Source of the DNA: Anaeromyxobacter sp.
GTDB lineage: Bacteria; Myxococcota; Myxococcia; Myxococcales; Anaeromyxobacteraceae
Assembly (NCBI GenBank): GCA_016718565.1
Contig: JADKCZ010000001.1
Span: forward strand, 1,240,001-1,304,000
DNA length: 64,000 nucleotides
Reading direction: 5' to 3'
The notes beneath the pieces are model-generated. The model ran no database searches and was not told where the DNA came from. It was given only the letters and a program-made list of their open reading frames with translations. Positions 40,712-49,514 of this stretch are shown here, piece after piece (the first letter of the stretch is position 1; the number at the start of each line of letters is the position of its first letter). Made by a program: the position numbers and the translations under genes.

Positions 40712-41917
40712 CTACCCCTTCTCCGGCACGGCGTCGGCCGGCAGGGCCGGCTCGGGCGGCGGCGCCAGGTCGGGCGGCACCTCCTGCAGGGCGCGCTTCA
40801 TCCGGTCGAGCGAGGCCTGGGTCTCGGCCACGAAGCGGTTGCTCTCCAGGCGGGTCCGGCCGGCCACCGCGAGCGTCTGCTCGTAGATGGCGATGGCCTT
40901 GGTGACCAGCACCCGCACCTTGCGCCTGAGCTCGGCGCGGTAGGCCTCGGTCTCCTCGGCGTCCAGCCCGGGCGGCAGCGGCGCCTCCACCAGCGCGGCG
41001 TGCAGGGCGTCGTAGAGCTCGCCGATGCGGTAGCCGGCGGCCACCGCCCAGTCCGGGTGGCCCATGCGGATGGCGCGCAGGTAGTGGCCCTGCGCCGACA
41101 GCAGGAGCGAGGCCTTGTCCTCCAGGTCCCGGGCCAGCGTGGCCTCGCTCCCGGCGGAGGGGTCGAGGCGCACCGCCAGGAAGTGCCCGCGGTAGACCTC
41201 GCCCAGGTAGAACTGGGCCTGCGAGGCGTCGTAGTCGTCGAGCCGCTCGTGCTCGCTGGCCTGCTTCCAGGCCGAGACCGCCAGCCGCAGGCTCTGCTCG
41301 GCCTCCTCCGAGCGGCCCAGCTCCAGCTCCACGATGCCGCGCTGGGTGAGGGCGCGCAGGTGCTCACCGGCCGGCAGGTCGGTCCGGCGGGCCAGGGCGT
41401 CGAGCAGCCCGTGGGCCGCCTCGAGCTCGCCCAGGTGGTAGCGGCACTCGGCCGCCTTGAAGGCCGCCTCGTCGGCGTCCGGCCCGTCGTAGCGCCTCAC
41501 CAGCCGCTCGAACCGCTCCAGCGCCGGTCGCCACTCCTCCAGCCGCTGGTGCGCCAGCCCCGCGTCGTAGAGCGCGGCGGCCTCGTGGCGCGAGGCCGGG
41601 AAGAGGTCGGCCAGCCGCCCGAAGGCCGCGGCGGCGCGGCGGTGGTCGCCGGCGGAGAAGGCGGCCTGCCCCACGGCGAAGAGCTCCTCGTCGTTCTTGC
41701 CGCTCAGCTCGAGGTCGAGGGGGGTGACCAGCACCTGCTCCGGCTCGTAGGCCAGGTCGACGGGGCCGGTGGGCGGCGCGGCGGGAGCGGGCGGGGCCGG
41801 GCAGGGCAGGCCGGCCGCGGCGCACGGGGCCGCGGCCACGGCCGGGGGCCGGACGGCGGCGCAGGCGGGGAGCAGCGCGGCGAGGAGGGCGAGGCGGAGG
41901 CGCACGGGGCCAGCCAT
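40712..41917 (-). CDS. TPR lipoprotein, exported
   Basis: 401 residues. A lipobox LLPAC gives a lipid-modified Cys at about 19. Helical repeats (about 75-250) of TPR type include FAVGQAAFSAGDHRRAAAAF, ALYDAGLAHQRLEEWRPAL and FKAAECRYHLGELEAAH. The end is helical then acidic and Pro-rich. TPR lipoproteins of this size in myxobacteria are often tied to surface machines such as gliding motors; this is only a pattern. A GATTCGCG repeat is between it and the ArsA-like gene upstream. Confidence 0.8.
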   Translation of the reverse strand: MAGPVRLRLALLAALLPACAAVRPPAVAAAPCAAAGLPCPAPPAPAAPPTGPVDLAYEPEQVLVTPLDLELSGKNDEELFAVGQAAFSAGDHRRAAAAFGRLADLFPASRHEAAALYDAGLAHQRLEEWRPALERFERLVRRYDGPDADEAAFKAAECRYHLGELEAAHGLLDALARRTDLPAGEHLRALTQRGIVELELGRSEEAEQSLRLAVSAWKQASEHERLDDYDASQAQFYLGEVYRGHFLAVRLDPSAGSEATLARDLEDKASLLLSAQGHYLRAIRMGHPDWAVAAGYRIGELYDALHAALVEAPLPPGLDAEETEAYRAELRRKVRVLVTKAIAIYEQTLAVAGRTRLESNRFVAETQASLDRMKRALQEVPPDLAPPPEPALPADAVPEKG

Positions 41918-41934
41918 CCTATACGACCGTGGGC

Positions 41935-41960
41935 GATTCGCGATCACCCCGTTCGCCCCG
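41935..41960. repeat. Dispersed palindromic repeat, short copy 3
   Basis: gattcgcgatcaccccgttc and on to gcccc, matching 4611-4635. The right half of the element is missing here. Confidence 0.4.
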
Positions 41961-41961
41961 T

Positions 41962-43137
41962 CTAGAGCCGTTCGGCCAGCCTGGCGAGGCCGGCCAGGTC
42001 GTGCACGTCGAGCTCCAGGCGCGGCACCACCGCCCGCGGCAGCGGCGCCGCCTCGAAGAGCCGGGCCAGGGCCCGGGCGTCGGCCTCGGCCAGCGCCTGG
42101 TGCTCGGCCAGGGTGGCCGCCAGCCGGTCGGCCAGCGGGCCGGCGGCGCCGGTGGGCTGCCCGGCCCCCGCGCCGTCGCCGGGCGACGCCGGCGCGCCCG
42201 CGGCCGCCTCCAGCGCCGCCGCCAGGGCCGCGGCGTCGGGCAGCGGCCCGGCCCCGTCCCACAGGCTGGCGGTCACGCGGTTGGCCACCAGGCCGGCCAC
42301 CGGCATCCCCTCGGCGCGCAGCCGCTGGTGGAAGGCCAGCGCCTCGTCGATGGAGAGCGGGCTCGGGCTGGCCACCAGCACGAAGCCGGTGGTGGGGCGC
42401 GCCAGCAGCGCACGCACCTCGGCGGCCCGCGCCTTGAACCCGTCGTACATGCCGTGGAAGCCGGCCAGGAACTCCCCCAGGTCGCCCAGCAGCTGGGCGC
42501 CGGTGAAGCGCGACAGGGTCCTGGCCACGTAGCTGGTGCCGAGCTGGGCCAGCCGGAGCCCCACCCGCCCGGCCCCGGCGGCCGGGGCCAGCAGCGCCCG
42601 CGCCGCGTCGTTGCCCAGGAAGTCGAGGACCCGCTCCGGGGCGTCGAGGAAGTCGAGGGCGTGGGCGGTGGGCGGCGTGTCGAGGACGATGAGATCGTAG
42701 TCCCGGTCGGTGGCCAGCTCGTGCAGCTTCTCCATGGCCATGTACTCCTGCGAGCCGGCCAGCGCGGCGGACATCTGCTGGTAGAGCCGGTTCTGCAGGA
42801 TGCGGTCGCGCCGGGCCGGGTCGGGGGCGAAGCGGGTCACCAGGTCGTCCCAGGTGCGCTTCACGTCGAGCATCATGGCGAAGAGCTCGCCCTTCGGCGA
42901 GAGCCCGGCCTCCTGGAAGGCCTGGTCCGGCACGCGCGCCTCGACGTTGCCGAGCGCGGCCAGCCCCATGGCGCTGGCCAGCCGCCGCGCCGGGTCGATG
43001 GTGCAGACCAGCACCCGCTGCCCGCGCAGCGCCGCCGCCAGCCCCAGCGCCGCGGCCACCGTGGTCTTGCCCACCCCGCCGGAGCCGACGCACACCAGCA
43101 CCCGCCGGCCCGCCACGGCGTCGCCGAGCTCGCTCAC
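41962..43137 (-). CDS. ArsA-like anion-transporting/P-loop ATPase
   Basis: 391 residues. P-loop GSGGVGKTTVAAALGLAAAL at the N-terminus and DTPPTAHALDFLDAP are ArsA-like; TIDPARRLA is the signature after the P-loop. The partner gene starts upstream and overlaps by ATGA. The two single-domain ArsA-like proteins likely form a heterodimer where arsenite pumps have a tandem double protein. No ArsB, no arsenic genes and no Cys cluster are seen, so transport of arsenite is doubtful. Other myxobacterial pairs like this are linked to motility or protein insertion; the role is open. Confidence 0.8.
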   Translation of the reverse strand: MSELGDAVAGRRVLVCVGSGGVGKTTVAAALGLAAALRGQRVLVCTIDPARRLASAMGLAALGNVEARVPDQAFQEAGLSPKGELFAMMLDVKRTWDDLVTRFAPDPARRDRILQNRLYQQMSAALAGSQEYMAMEKLHELATDRDYDLIVLDTPPTAHALDFLDAPERVLDFLGNDAARALLAPAAGAGRVGLRLAQLGTSYVARTLSRFTGAQLLGDLGEFLAGFHGMYDGFKARAAEVRALLARPTTGFVLVASPSPLSIDEALAFHQRLRAEGMPVAGLVANRVTASLWDGAGPLPDAAALAAALEAAAGAPASPGDGAGAGQPTGAAGPLADRLAATLAEHQALAEADARALARLFEAAPLPRAVVPRLELDVHDLAGLARLAERL

Positions 43138-44105
43138 GGCGCCCTCCCGGGGGCGGCCGGGGCGAGCCAGGCCGGCTCACCCGGCCCGGGCGCGCCCAGC
43201 ACGTCGGCCAGCCGCTCCACCTCCGGCGCGCCGAAGGTCGGCGAGGCCAGCAGGGGCAGGAGGGTGGTGGGCAGGTCGAGCGCCGCCCGGGCGCGGGCCG
43301 CCTCGCGGGCCGAGGCCTCGGCCCGCACCGCCTGCAGCCGCCCGGCCCGGGCCGCCGGCCCGAGCGGCGGGGGCCCGTCCGCCAGCCCGGGGAGCCGCGC
43401 CGCCTCGGCGGCCGAGAACCGCGCCGGCGGCATGGCGTTCACCACCAGCGCCGCCGGCGCCAGCCCCACCTGCGCCCGCAGCGCCGCGTCGAGCTCGATG
43501 GCCTCGGTCACCGGCATCTCCTCCGGCAGCGTCACCAGGGCCAGCGCGGTGCGGGCCGGGTCGACCAGCCAGTCGCGCATCCACAGCGCGTCGCTGCGGA
43601 GCGGCCCGGGCGGCACGGTGCCCAGCATGGCGCCCGGCACCCGCAGCAGCTGCACGCAGTGGCCGGTGGAGGGCGCGTCCAGCACCACCAGGTCCCAGCG
43701 CGGCCTGCCGCGCACCTCGGCGCGGGCCTCGTGCAGGATCTTGCCGAGCATGACCAGCTCGCCCAGCGAGGGCACCACCCGCAGGAAGTGGCGCACCAGG
43801 CGGTTCTCGAAGACCGCCTCGTAGACCGCGCGGAACCTGAGGATCATCAGGCCGTACTCGCGCATGGCCTCGGCCGGGGTGACGTCCACGGTGTGCAGCC
43901 CGGGCCGGGCCGCCCGGACGGTGGGCCCGGCCGGCGGCGCGCCCAGGAGCGGCGCCACCCGCTCCTGCGCGTTCACCTCGCAGACCAGCACCCGCTTGCC
44001 GGCCCGGGCCGCCAGCACCGCCAGCGCGGCGGCCACCGACGACTTGCCCACGCCGCCCTTGCCGGTGACGACGACCAGTCGGCGGTCGAGGAGGGCGCTG
44101 GGCAC
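43134..44105 (-). CDS. ArsA-like ATPase, partner of the downstream ArsA-like gene
   Basis: 323 residues. P-loop GKGGVGKSSVAAALAVLAA, then LVCEVNAQERVAPLLG in the place of the usual TDPAH block, and VVLDAPSTGHCVQLLRVPG. Its stop overlaps the next ArsA-like start by ATGA. It is divergent from the small coiled-coil protein gene with only 35 bases between. Confidence 0.8.
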   Translation of the reverse strand: MPSALLDRRLVVVTGKGGVGKSSVAAALAVLAARAGKRVLVCEVNAQERVAPLLGAPPAGPTVRAARPGLHTVDVTPAEAMREYGLMILRFRAVYEAVFENRLVRHFLRVVPSLGELVMLGKILHEARAEVRGRPRWDLVVLDAPSTGHCVQLLRVPGAMLGTVPPGPLRSDALWMRDWLVDPARTALALVTLPEEMPVTEAIELDAALRAQVGLAPAALVVNAMPPARFSAAEAARLPGLADGPPPLGPAARAGRLQAVRAEASAREAARARAALDLPTTLLPLLASPTFGAPEVERLADVLGAPGPGEPAWLAPAAPGRAP

Positions 44106-44140
44106 GCGTGGTACGCTATTCCGAAAGGGACCCGTCCACC

Positions 44141-44479
44141 ATGCTCTTCGACGACGTGCTCAAGAACCCGCTCGTGAAGAAGGCCCTGGCCGCCGGCGAG
44201 CAGCAGGCGGAGCGGGCGGTCGGCAAGCTCCTCTCCAGCCAGGCGGTGGCCACCGGGCTGCAGGGGCTGCTGACCGCCGCCTCCACCGCCCGCGCCACCT
44301 TCGAGGCCGGGGTGCAGACCGCCCTCAAGGCCGCCAACCTCCCCAGCGCCGGCGAGGTGCAGGCCCTCAAGCAGAAGATCGACGAGCTCGAGGCGCTGCT
44401 CGACGACCTCTCGGCCCGCCTCGACGCCGCCCCACCGGCCGCGCCGCGCCGCGACCCGCCCCCGGCCGACGGACGCTGA
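44141..44479 (+). CDS. Small coiled-coil protein, phasin-like
   Basis: 112 residues from the ATG at 44141, preceded by GAAAGGGA. It starts MLFDDVLKNPLVKKALAAGE, is mainly helical, and has a heptad-like end KQKIDELEALLDDLSARL, then a Pro-rich tail. It is followed 11 bases on by ParA and then, convergent, by a PhaR-like regulator gene. A granule- or phasin-related role is guessed only from this company. Confidence 0.55.
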   Translation: MLFDDVLKNPLVKKALAAGEQQAERAVGKLLSSQAVATGLQGLLTAASTARATFEAGVQTALKAANLPSAGEVQALKQKIDELEALLDDLSARLDAAPPAAPRRDPPPADGR

Positions 44480-44490
44480 GCCTGAGCCGG

Positions 44491-45276
44491 ATGCGCCGGA
44501 TCGCCTTCATCAACGAGAAGGGCGGCACCTGCAAGACCACCCTGGCGGTCAACACCGGGGCCTGGCTGGCCACCGGGCGCTCGCTGCGCGTCCTGCTGGC
44601 CGACCTCGACACCCAGGGCCACGCCGGCAAGTCGCTGGGGGTGGACGTGCGCGGCCTCTCGCCCACGGTGCACGAGTGGCTGCTCGGCCAGGCCTCGTTC
44701 GAGGAGGTGGTGCGCCCCACCCCGGTGCCGGGCCTGGACCTGCTGCCGGCCAACAAGGCGCTGGCCGGCCTGCCGGTGGCGCTGGCCGCGGCGCCCGACC
44801 GCGCCACCCGGCTGGCCTCCCGCCTGGCCGGGATCCCGGCCGGGCGCTACGACGCGGTGCTCATCGACTCGCCGCCCTCGCGCTCGCTGATCACGGAGAA
44901 CGTGCTCTACGCGGCCGACGCCATCGTGGTGCCGGTGGCGCTCACCTACCTGGCGCTGGACGGCTGCGCCGAGATCATGGAGTCGCTCGACGACCTGCGC
45001 GCCGCCCACGGCCGCGCGCCCGAGCTGGCGCTGGTGGTGCCGGCCCTCTACCGCAAGACCCAGCTGGCCGACGAGATCCTGGCCACCCTGCGCCAGCGCT
45101 TCCCGGACCAGCTCTCCCACGCCGTCCTGGGCTGGTCGGTCAAGGTGGACGAGGCGCAGAGCTTCGGCCGCACCGTCTTCGAGCACGCCCCGCGCAGCCC
45201 CGGCGCGGTGGCCCTGGCCGAGATCGCCGACGAGGTGCTGGTGCGGGCGCTGGGGGCGCCGCCGCCGCGCCGCTGA
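44491..45276 (+). CDS. ParA-family ATPase
   Basis: 261 residues from an ATG 11 bases after the coiled-coil gene. The deviant Walker A is KGGTCKTTLA, with Cys in place of the usual Gly. Walker A prime and B are DLDTQGHAGK and VLIDSPPS. It resembles chromosome- or plasmid-partition ATPases. No ParB gene or parS-like repeat is adjacent, so an orphan ParA that positions a cell structure or granule is more likely. Confidence 0.85.
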   Translation: MRRIAFINEKGGTCKTTLAVNTGAWLATGRSLRVLLADLDTQGHAGKSLGVDVRGLSPTVHEWLLGQASFEEVVRPTPVPGLDLLPANKALAGLPVALAAAPDRATRLASRLAGIPAGRYDAVLIDSPPSRSLITENVLYAADAIVVPVALTYLALDGCAEIMESLDDLRAAHGRAPELALVVPALYRKTQLADEILATLRQRFPDQLSHAVLGWSVKVDEAQSFGRTVFEHAPRSPGAVALAEIADEVLVRALGAPPPRR

Positions 45277-45341
45277 CCCTCCCGCCGCCGGCAGGGCCGC
45301 GCCGCGGGGCCGCCCGCCCGCGGGCGCCCGGCCCGGGCGGC

Positions 45342-45938
45342 CTACTTCCTCGTCAGCTCGTCGAGCTTCGACTCCAGCGCGGCGATGCGCTGCGAGATGT
45401 CCTCCAGCTGCCGGTTCACCTCGGGCAGGTGCTGCACGCCCTCGGCGGCGGCGCGCACCCGCTCGTCGATGCGCTTCTGCAGGCTGGCCAGCGCCTCCTG
45501 CGAGGCGCTCACCAGCTCGCGGGCCCGCTCGCCGGTCTGCTGGCCGCGCGCCAGCAGCCCCTGCACGCGGCTCTCGGCCGCCTGCCGGACCGCGTCCACC
45601 TTGCCGCGCAGGTCGCCGCCGGCGCCGTCCACCAGCTGCTGCGCCACCTCGCTGCCGTGGCGGATGAGGCCGAGCAGGGTCTTCAGGCTCATCTTGGAGG
45701 TCTTCTTCTCCTCCTCGAAGATGATCTGCGCCAGGGTGACCGCGGTGAGGTCGTCCTTGGTGCGGTTGTCGACCACCTTCACCTCGGCGCCCGCCTTGAT
45801 CATCTCGGCGATCTCGTCGAGCGTGACGTAGCGCGACTCCACCGTGTCGTAGAGCTTCCGGTTGGTGTAGCGCTTGATCACCTTGGGCTCGCGTCCGGGG
45901 GAGGCGAACTCGTCGGGCGGCGAGGGCACGTCGTTCAT
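45342..45938 (-). CDS. PhaR-like polyhydroxyalkanoate regulator
   Basis: 198 residues from the ATG at 45938. The N-terminal 65 residues hold the PHB-accumulation regulator DNA-binding domain: VIKRYTNRKLYDTVESRYVT, EIAEMIKAG, VDNRTKDDLTAVTLAQII. The rest is a coiled coil (SLQKRIDERVRAAAEG, LEDISQRIAALESKLDEL). Such proteins bind DNA and polyester granules. A strong sigma-70-like promoter lies upstream. Phasin-like and ParA genes converge on it. Confidence 0.85.
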   Translation of the reverse strand: MNDVPSPPDEFASPGREPKVIKRYTNRKLYDTVESRYVTLDEIAEMIKAGAEVKVVDNRTKDDLTAVTLAQIIFEEEKKTSKMSLKTLLGLIRHGSEVAQQLVDGAGGDLRGKVDAVRQAAESRVQGLLARGQQTGERARELVSASQEALASLQKRIDERVRAAAEGVQHLPEVNRQLEDISQRIAALESKLDELTRK

Positions 45939-45978
45939 CGGGTCACCGGGTAGTGCGCAAGTGCCTGCAATCGCGGGG

Positions 45979-46007
45979 ATTGTTCTGGCGATGGCGCTTG
46001 GTGTCAA
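45979..46007 (-). promoter_or_regulatory. Sigma-70-like promoter of the PhaR-like gene
   Basis: On the minus strand TTGACA (46002-46007), 17 bases, AACAAT (45979-45984). Leader about 34 bases. A -35 exactly at consensus is rare at this GC. Confidence 0.65.
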
Positions 46008-46050
46008 GGGGAACGCGGTGTAATCTCCTCGGTCTCGGACGGGCCCCCTC

Positions 46051-47607
46051 ATGATCGTCGTCTGCACCGGCTGCTCAGCCAAGTTCAAGGTCGCCGACGC
46101 CAAGGTCGGGCCCCAGGGCGCCAAGCTCCGCTGCTCCAGGTGCCAGACCGTCTTCATGGTCCACCGCGAGGAGGTGGTCGAGCCCACCCCGCCGCCGGTC
46201 CCCCTGGCGGGGCCACCGCCCTTGCCGCGCCGCGCCTCCACGGCCGCGTCGCTCCCGGCCGCGGCCCCGGCGGCGCCCTCCAGCGAGGTGGGGGTGCCGG
46301 TGGACGCCCGCGCCGCCTTCGAGATCGACCTGGAGGTGCGCACCCCGCGCGCCCGGGAGCTGGCCCGCCCGGCGCCACCGCCGGATCCCTTCGGGCCGCC
46401 GCCGACCTCCGAGTACCTCTTCAACCCCCCGTCCCCGGGCCCGGCCCTGCCGCCCCGGGACGACCCCTTCGGCCCGCCCTCGCACCGGGCCGGGGTGGGC
46501 GGCCAGGCCCCGCCGCCGTCCGAGGACCCGTTCCAGACCGCCCTCGACCCGTTCGCGGCGGTGCAGGCGCCGGTGCCTGAGGACCTGCTGCGGGCGCCCC
46601 CGGCGCCGCTCGAGCCCGAGGAGGACCCCTTCGCCGCCCCCTTGCCGTCGCCCCTCGGGGACGCGGGGGACCTGACGCTGGAGGAGCGCAGCGCGCCCGC
46701 GCCGCGCCCCCGCTCGTCCGCCCCCATGGGCGACCCCTTCGGCGGGCCCGACGAGGGCGAGCTCGGCTTCGGCGGCGGCAGCCCCGGCGACATCCCTCCG
46801 CTGACCAACGACCTGCCCGGCGAGCCCTTCGGCGGCTTCGACCCGCTGCCGGCCGCCACGCCGGCGCCGCGCCTGGAGGCGCCGCTGCGGGAGGACCCCT
46901 TCGCCGCCGCCGCCGTGGACGCCGACCCGCTGGTGGTGTCCGGGCCTCCGCCCCGCGGCGAGCCCCGTCCGGCCGCGGCGCCGGCCGGCCGCGCGGCGGG
47001 CCAGCCCGACGCCCTGGCGCCGGCCGCGGAGGACCCGCCCGCCGAGGGCGAGCGGCCGCCGCGCCGCCCGGGGCGCCTGCGCGCGGCCGCGGTCAGCGCG
47101 CTCTCGCTGGCCGTGCTGCTGCTGGTGGCCCTGGCGCTGCTGGTGGTCTGGCGCGGCGGCGTGCCGCTCTCGGAGGCCTTCCACCCCTCGGCGGTGCTGG
47201 CGGCCCTGACCCACCGCGACCGCGCCGGGCCCTTCGCCGCCGAGCGGGTGACCAGCGGCCTCTACGAGCGCCACCGCGGCGCCCCGCTGCTCTTCGTGCG
47301 CGGCGAGGTGCTGTCGCGCGCCGCCGGCCCGGTGGGCGCGGTGCGGGTGCTGGTCTCGGTGGTGAAGGACGGGCAGGTGGTGGGCGGCGCCGAGGGGCTG
47401 GCGGGCGCGGTGCCCACCGCGGAGGAGCTGCACCAGGCCGCCGACGAGGCGGCGGTGGCCGGCCTGGCGGCGCTGGCCCGCGCCCGGGCGCCTTCGCTGG
47501 TGCGGCCCGGCGACCGCGTCCCCTTCCTGCTGGTGATGGACGGCCCGGCGGCCGCCGCGGCCGGCGCCTCGCTCAGGCTCGAGGTCCGGGCGGAGGACGC
47601 CCGGTGA
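46051..47607 (+). CDS. MJ0042 zinc-finger and DUF3426-like membrane protein
   Basis: 518 residues. CTGCSAKFKVADAKVG and CSRCQTVFMVH form the MJ0042 zinc finger at the start. A long acidic/Pro linker with repeated DPFGxP-like units (DDPFGPP, EEDPFAAP) follows. One membrane helix (about 350-370, SALSLAVLLLVALALLVV) and a DUF3426-type exported end (LLFVRGEVLSRAAGPVGAVRV) close it. Related layout to the AgmX-like gene at 11673, but with a different C-terminus. Next gene starts in a GTGA overlap. Role unknown. Confidence 0.78.
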   Translation: MIVVCTGCSAKFKVADAKVGPQGAKLRCSRCQTVFMVHREEVVEPTPPPVPLAGPPPLPRRASTAASLPAAAPAAPSSEVGVPVDARAAFEIDLEVRTPRARELARPAPPPDPFGPPPTSEYLFNPPSPGPALPPRDDPFGPPSHRAGVGGQAPPPSEDPFQTALDPFAAVQAPVPEDLLRAPPAPLEPEEDPFAAPLPSPLGDAGDLTLEERSAPAPRPRSSAPMGDPFGGPDEGELGFGGGSPGDIPPLTNDLPGEPFGGFDPLPAATPAPRLEAPLREDPFAAAAVDADPLVVSGPPPRGEPRPAAAPAGRAAGQPDALAPAAEDPPAEGERPPRRPGRLRAAAVSALSLAVLLLVALALLVVWRGGVPLSEAFHPSAVLAALTHRDRAGPFAAERVTSGLYERHRGAPLLFVRGEVLSRAAGPVGAVRVLVSVVKDGQVVGGAEGLAGAVPTAEELHQAADEAAVAGLAALARARAPSLVRPGDRVPFLLVMDGPAAAAAGASLRLEVRAEDAR

Positions 47608-48374
47608 CCCCGCCGGCCAGGCCGCGCGGCGCGGCGGCTGGCCACGAGGCGGCCCGCGGGTTCGCCCGGACGCTGGCCGGGTACGAGGAGGGGCCGGCGC
47701 GGGCCGGCGCGGCGGCCAGGGCCCTGGCGGCGCTGCCGGCGGCCGAGGCGGCCCGGCTGGTGGGCGCGCTGGCCGGCCTGCCGGAGCCCGAGGCCCGGGC
47801 GGCCCACGCCGCGGTGGCCCAGGCGCTGGTGGGGCCCGACGCGGCGCTGCTCTACGAGCACCTGGCCGAGGTCTACGCGGTGGCGGCCGCCGACGACCTG
47901 CTGGAGGTGACCAGCCTGCTGGTCTCCCCACCCGCCGCCCGCCCCTGGGTGGCCCCGCGCGACAAGGCCGACGCCCGCCTGTCGCACCTCACGCTGGGCC
48001 ACAAGAAGACGCTGGCCCGCACCCACCGCGATCCCGACCTGCTGGCCCGGCTGGCGGCCGAGGGGGAGCCGTCGGTGGTGCGCGAGCTCCTGCGCAACCC
48101 GCAGCTCACCGAGCCCTTCGCGGTGCGCATCGCCTCGCGCCGGCCCATGCGGCCCGAGACCCTGCGCCTGCTGGCCGAGTCGCGCCGCTGGCGGACGCGC
48201 CTGGCGGTGGTGGCCGCGGTGGTGCGCAACCCGTTCGCCGAGCCGGGCGTGGCGCTCAAGCTGCTGCCCTTCCTGCCTGCGGCCGACCTGGCCGACCTGG
48301 CCCGCGACGGGGCGGTCCACGGGCTGCTGCGGGCCACCGCCGCGAGGCTGGCGGCCCGGCGGCGGGGCGGGTGA
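47604..48374 (+). CDS. Helical-repeat protein, uncharacterised
   Basis: 256 residues from a GTG at 47604. Rich in Ala/Leu helices in HEAT-like pairs: LARLAAEGEPSVVRELLRNP, RIASRRPMRPETLRLLAESR, LAVVAAVVRNPFAEPGVALK. It probably acts as a scaffold. I do not recognise the family. It is coupled to the MJ0042/DUF3426 gene, so the two likely work together. Confidence 0.65.
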   Translation: MTPPARPRGAAAGHEAARGFARTLAGYEEGPARAGAAARALAALPAAEAARLVGALAGLPEPEARAAHAAVAQALVGPDAALLYEHLAEVYAVAAADDLLEVTSLLVSPPAARPWVAPRDKADARLSHLTLGHKKTLARTHRDPDLLARLAAEGEPSVVRELLRNPQLTEPFAVRIASRRPMRPETLRLLAESRRWRTRLAVVAAVVRNPFAEPGVALKLLPFLPAADLADLARDGAVHGLLRATAARLAARRRGG

Positions 48375-48434
48375 GCCGCCTCGGACCCGGAGGCCGTGAG
48401 GGAGTCCCCGGCGACGGGGCTTCTCCGCGGCCGC

Positions 48435-48644
48435 TCAGCGCCCGGCGGGGGGCTCGTCGCCGGCGGTCGGGGGTGCGGGCGGCGCCGGCTTGGGGGGCGT
48501 CACGTCGATGGCCGGGTCCTCGGTCACCGACTTCTTGAAGTTGCGGATGGCCTTGCCCAGCCCGTCGCCCAGTTGCGGGATCTTGCCGGCCCCGAAGATC
48601 AGGAGCACGACGACGAGGACGATGATCAGCTCACCCATGCCCAT
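48435..48644 (-). CDS. tatA: Twin-arginine translocase subunit TatA/E
   Basis: 69 residues from MGMGELIIVLVVVLLIFGAG. The N-terminal membrane helix, the FGAGKIPQLGDGLGKAIRNF amphipathic helix and a charged Pro-rich tail are standard for TatA. AAAGGTG stands before the ATG. No tatB or tatC is seen here. It forms the pore that moves folded Tat proteins across the inner membrane. Confidence 0.93.
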   Translation of the reverse strand: MGMGELIIVLVVVLLIFGAGKIPQLGDGLGKAIRNFKKSVTEDPAIDVTPPKPAPPAPPTAGDEPPAGR

Positions 48645-48728
48645 GGCTGCGTTCGCACCTTTCCGCGGGGCCACCTGGCCCGGAGGCGCGGTAGCATAGA
48701 CGCCCGGCGCGCCGCCCGCCAACCCGTC

Positions 48729-49514
48729 ATGGACCTCCCCTTCGTCCCCGCCCCACGCGCCGCCGGCCGCCCGCTCGTGCTGGGCCACCGCGGCGCCTCG
48801 GCCGAGGCGCCGGAGAACACCCTGGCCGCCTTCCGGCTGGCGGCGGCGCAGGGGGCCGACGGGGTGGAGCTGGACGTGTGGCGCTGCGGCAGCGGCGAGA
48901 TCGTGGTCATCCACGACGAGTCCACCCTGCGCACCTGCGGCCAGGCCCTGCTGGTGCCCGAGGCCCCGCTGGCCGCGCTGCGCGCCCTCGACGCCGGCGC
49001 CTGGAAGGGGGCGGGCTTCCGCGGCGAGCGGATCCCGCTGCTGGCCGAGGTGCTGGAGGCGCTGCCCGACGCGGTCATCAACGTGGAGCTGAAGGCGCGC
49101 CGCGGCGGCGGCGACCCCGGGCTGGCGGCCGGGGTGGCGGCGGCGGTGGCGGCGGCCCGGGCCGAGGCCCGGGTGCTGGTCTCCTCCTTCGACTTCTCCC
49201 TGGTGGCGGCCCTGCGCGCCGCGGCGCCGCGGCTGGCCACCGGCCTGCTCTTCGAGGACGCCTGGCACTGGCGCTGGCGGGTGCCGGTGGGCGTGGCCCG
49301 GCTGCGCCCCTCGGCCCTGCACCCCGATCGCCGGCTCTGCACGCCGGCGCGGCTGGGGCGCTGGGTGCGGTCGGGGCGCGCCGTGGCCGTCTGGACGGTG
49401 GACCAGCCGGACGAGCAGGCGCGGCTGGCCCGGGCCGGGGTGGCGGCGCTCATCACCAACGCGCCGGGCGCGGCGCGGCGGGCGCTCGGGCGGGCGGGCG
49501 GCGCCGGGGCCTAG
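48729..49514 (+). CDS. Glycerophosphodiester phosphodiesterase
   Basis: 261 residues from the ATG at 48729. GHRGASAEAPENTLAAFRLA, DGVELDVW, VVIHDEST and NVELKAR carry the catalytic His and metal Glu/Asp. VAVWTVDQPDE near the end fits the family. It hydrolyses glycerophosphodiesters to glycerol 3-phosphate and an alcohol. No signal peptide is seen, so a cytoplasmic form is likely. Its stop overlaps the stop of the outer-membrane gene opposite by four bases. Confidence 0.93.
   Translation: MDLPFVPAPRAAGRPLVLGHRGASAEAPENTLAAFRLAAAQGADGVELDVWRCGSGEIVVIHDESTLRTCGQALLVPEAPLAALRALDAGAWKGAGFRGERIPLLAEVLEALPDAVINVELKARRGGGDPGLAAGVAAAVAAARAEARVLVSSFDFSLVAALRAAAPRLATGLLFEDAWHWRWRVPVGVARLRPSALHPDRRLCTPARLGRWVRSGRAVAVWTVDQPDEQARLARAGVAALITNAPGAARRALGRAGGAGA

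Noticed and set aside
41962..44105. Arsenite pump operon
   Set aside because: ArsA-like ATPases only; no ArsB, ArsC, ArsR or metal-binding Cys cluster.
44491..45276. Partition locus (replication origin)
   Set aside because: No ParB, no parS-like inverted repeats and no DnaA-type boxes were noticed nearby.
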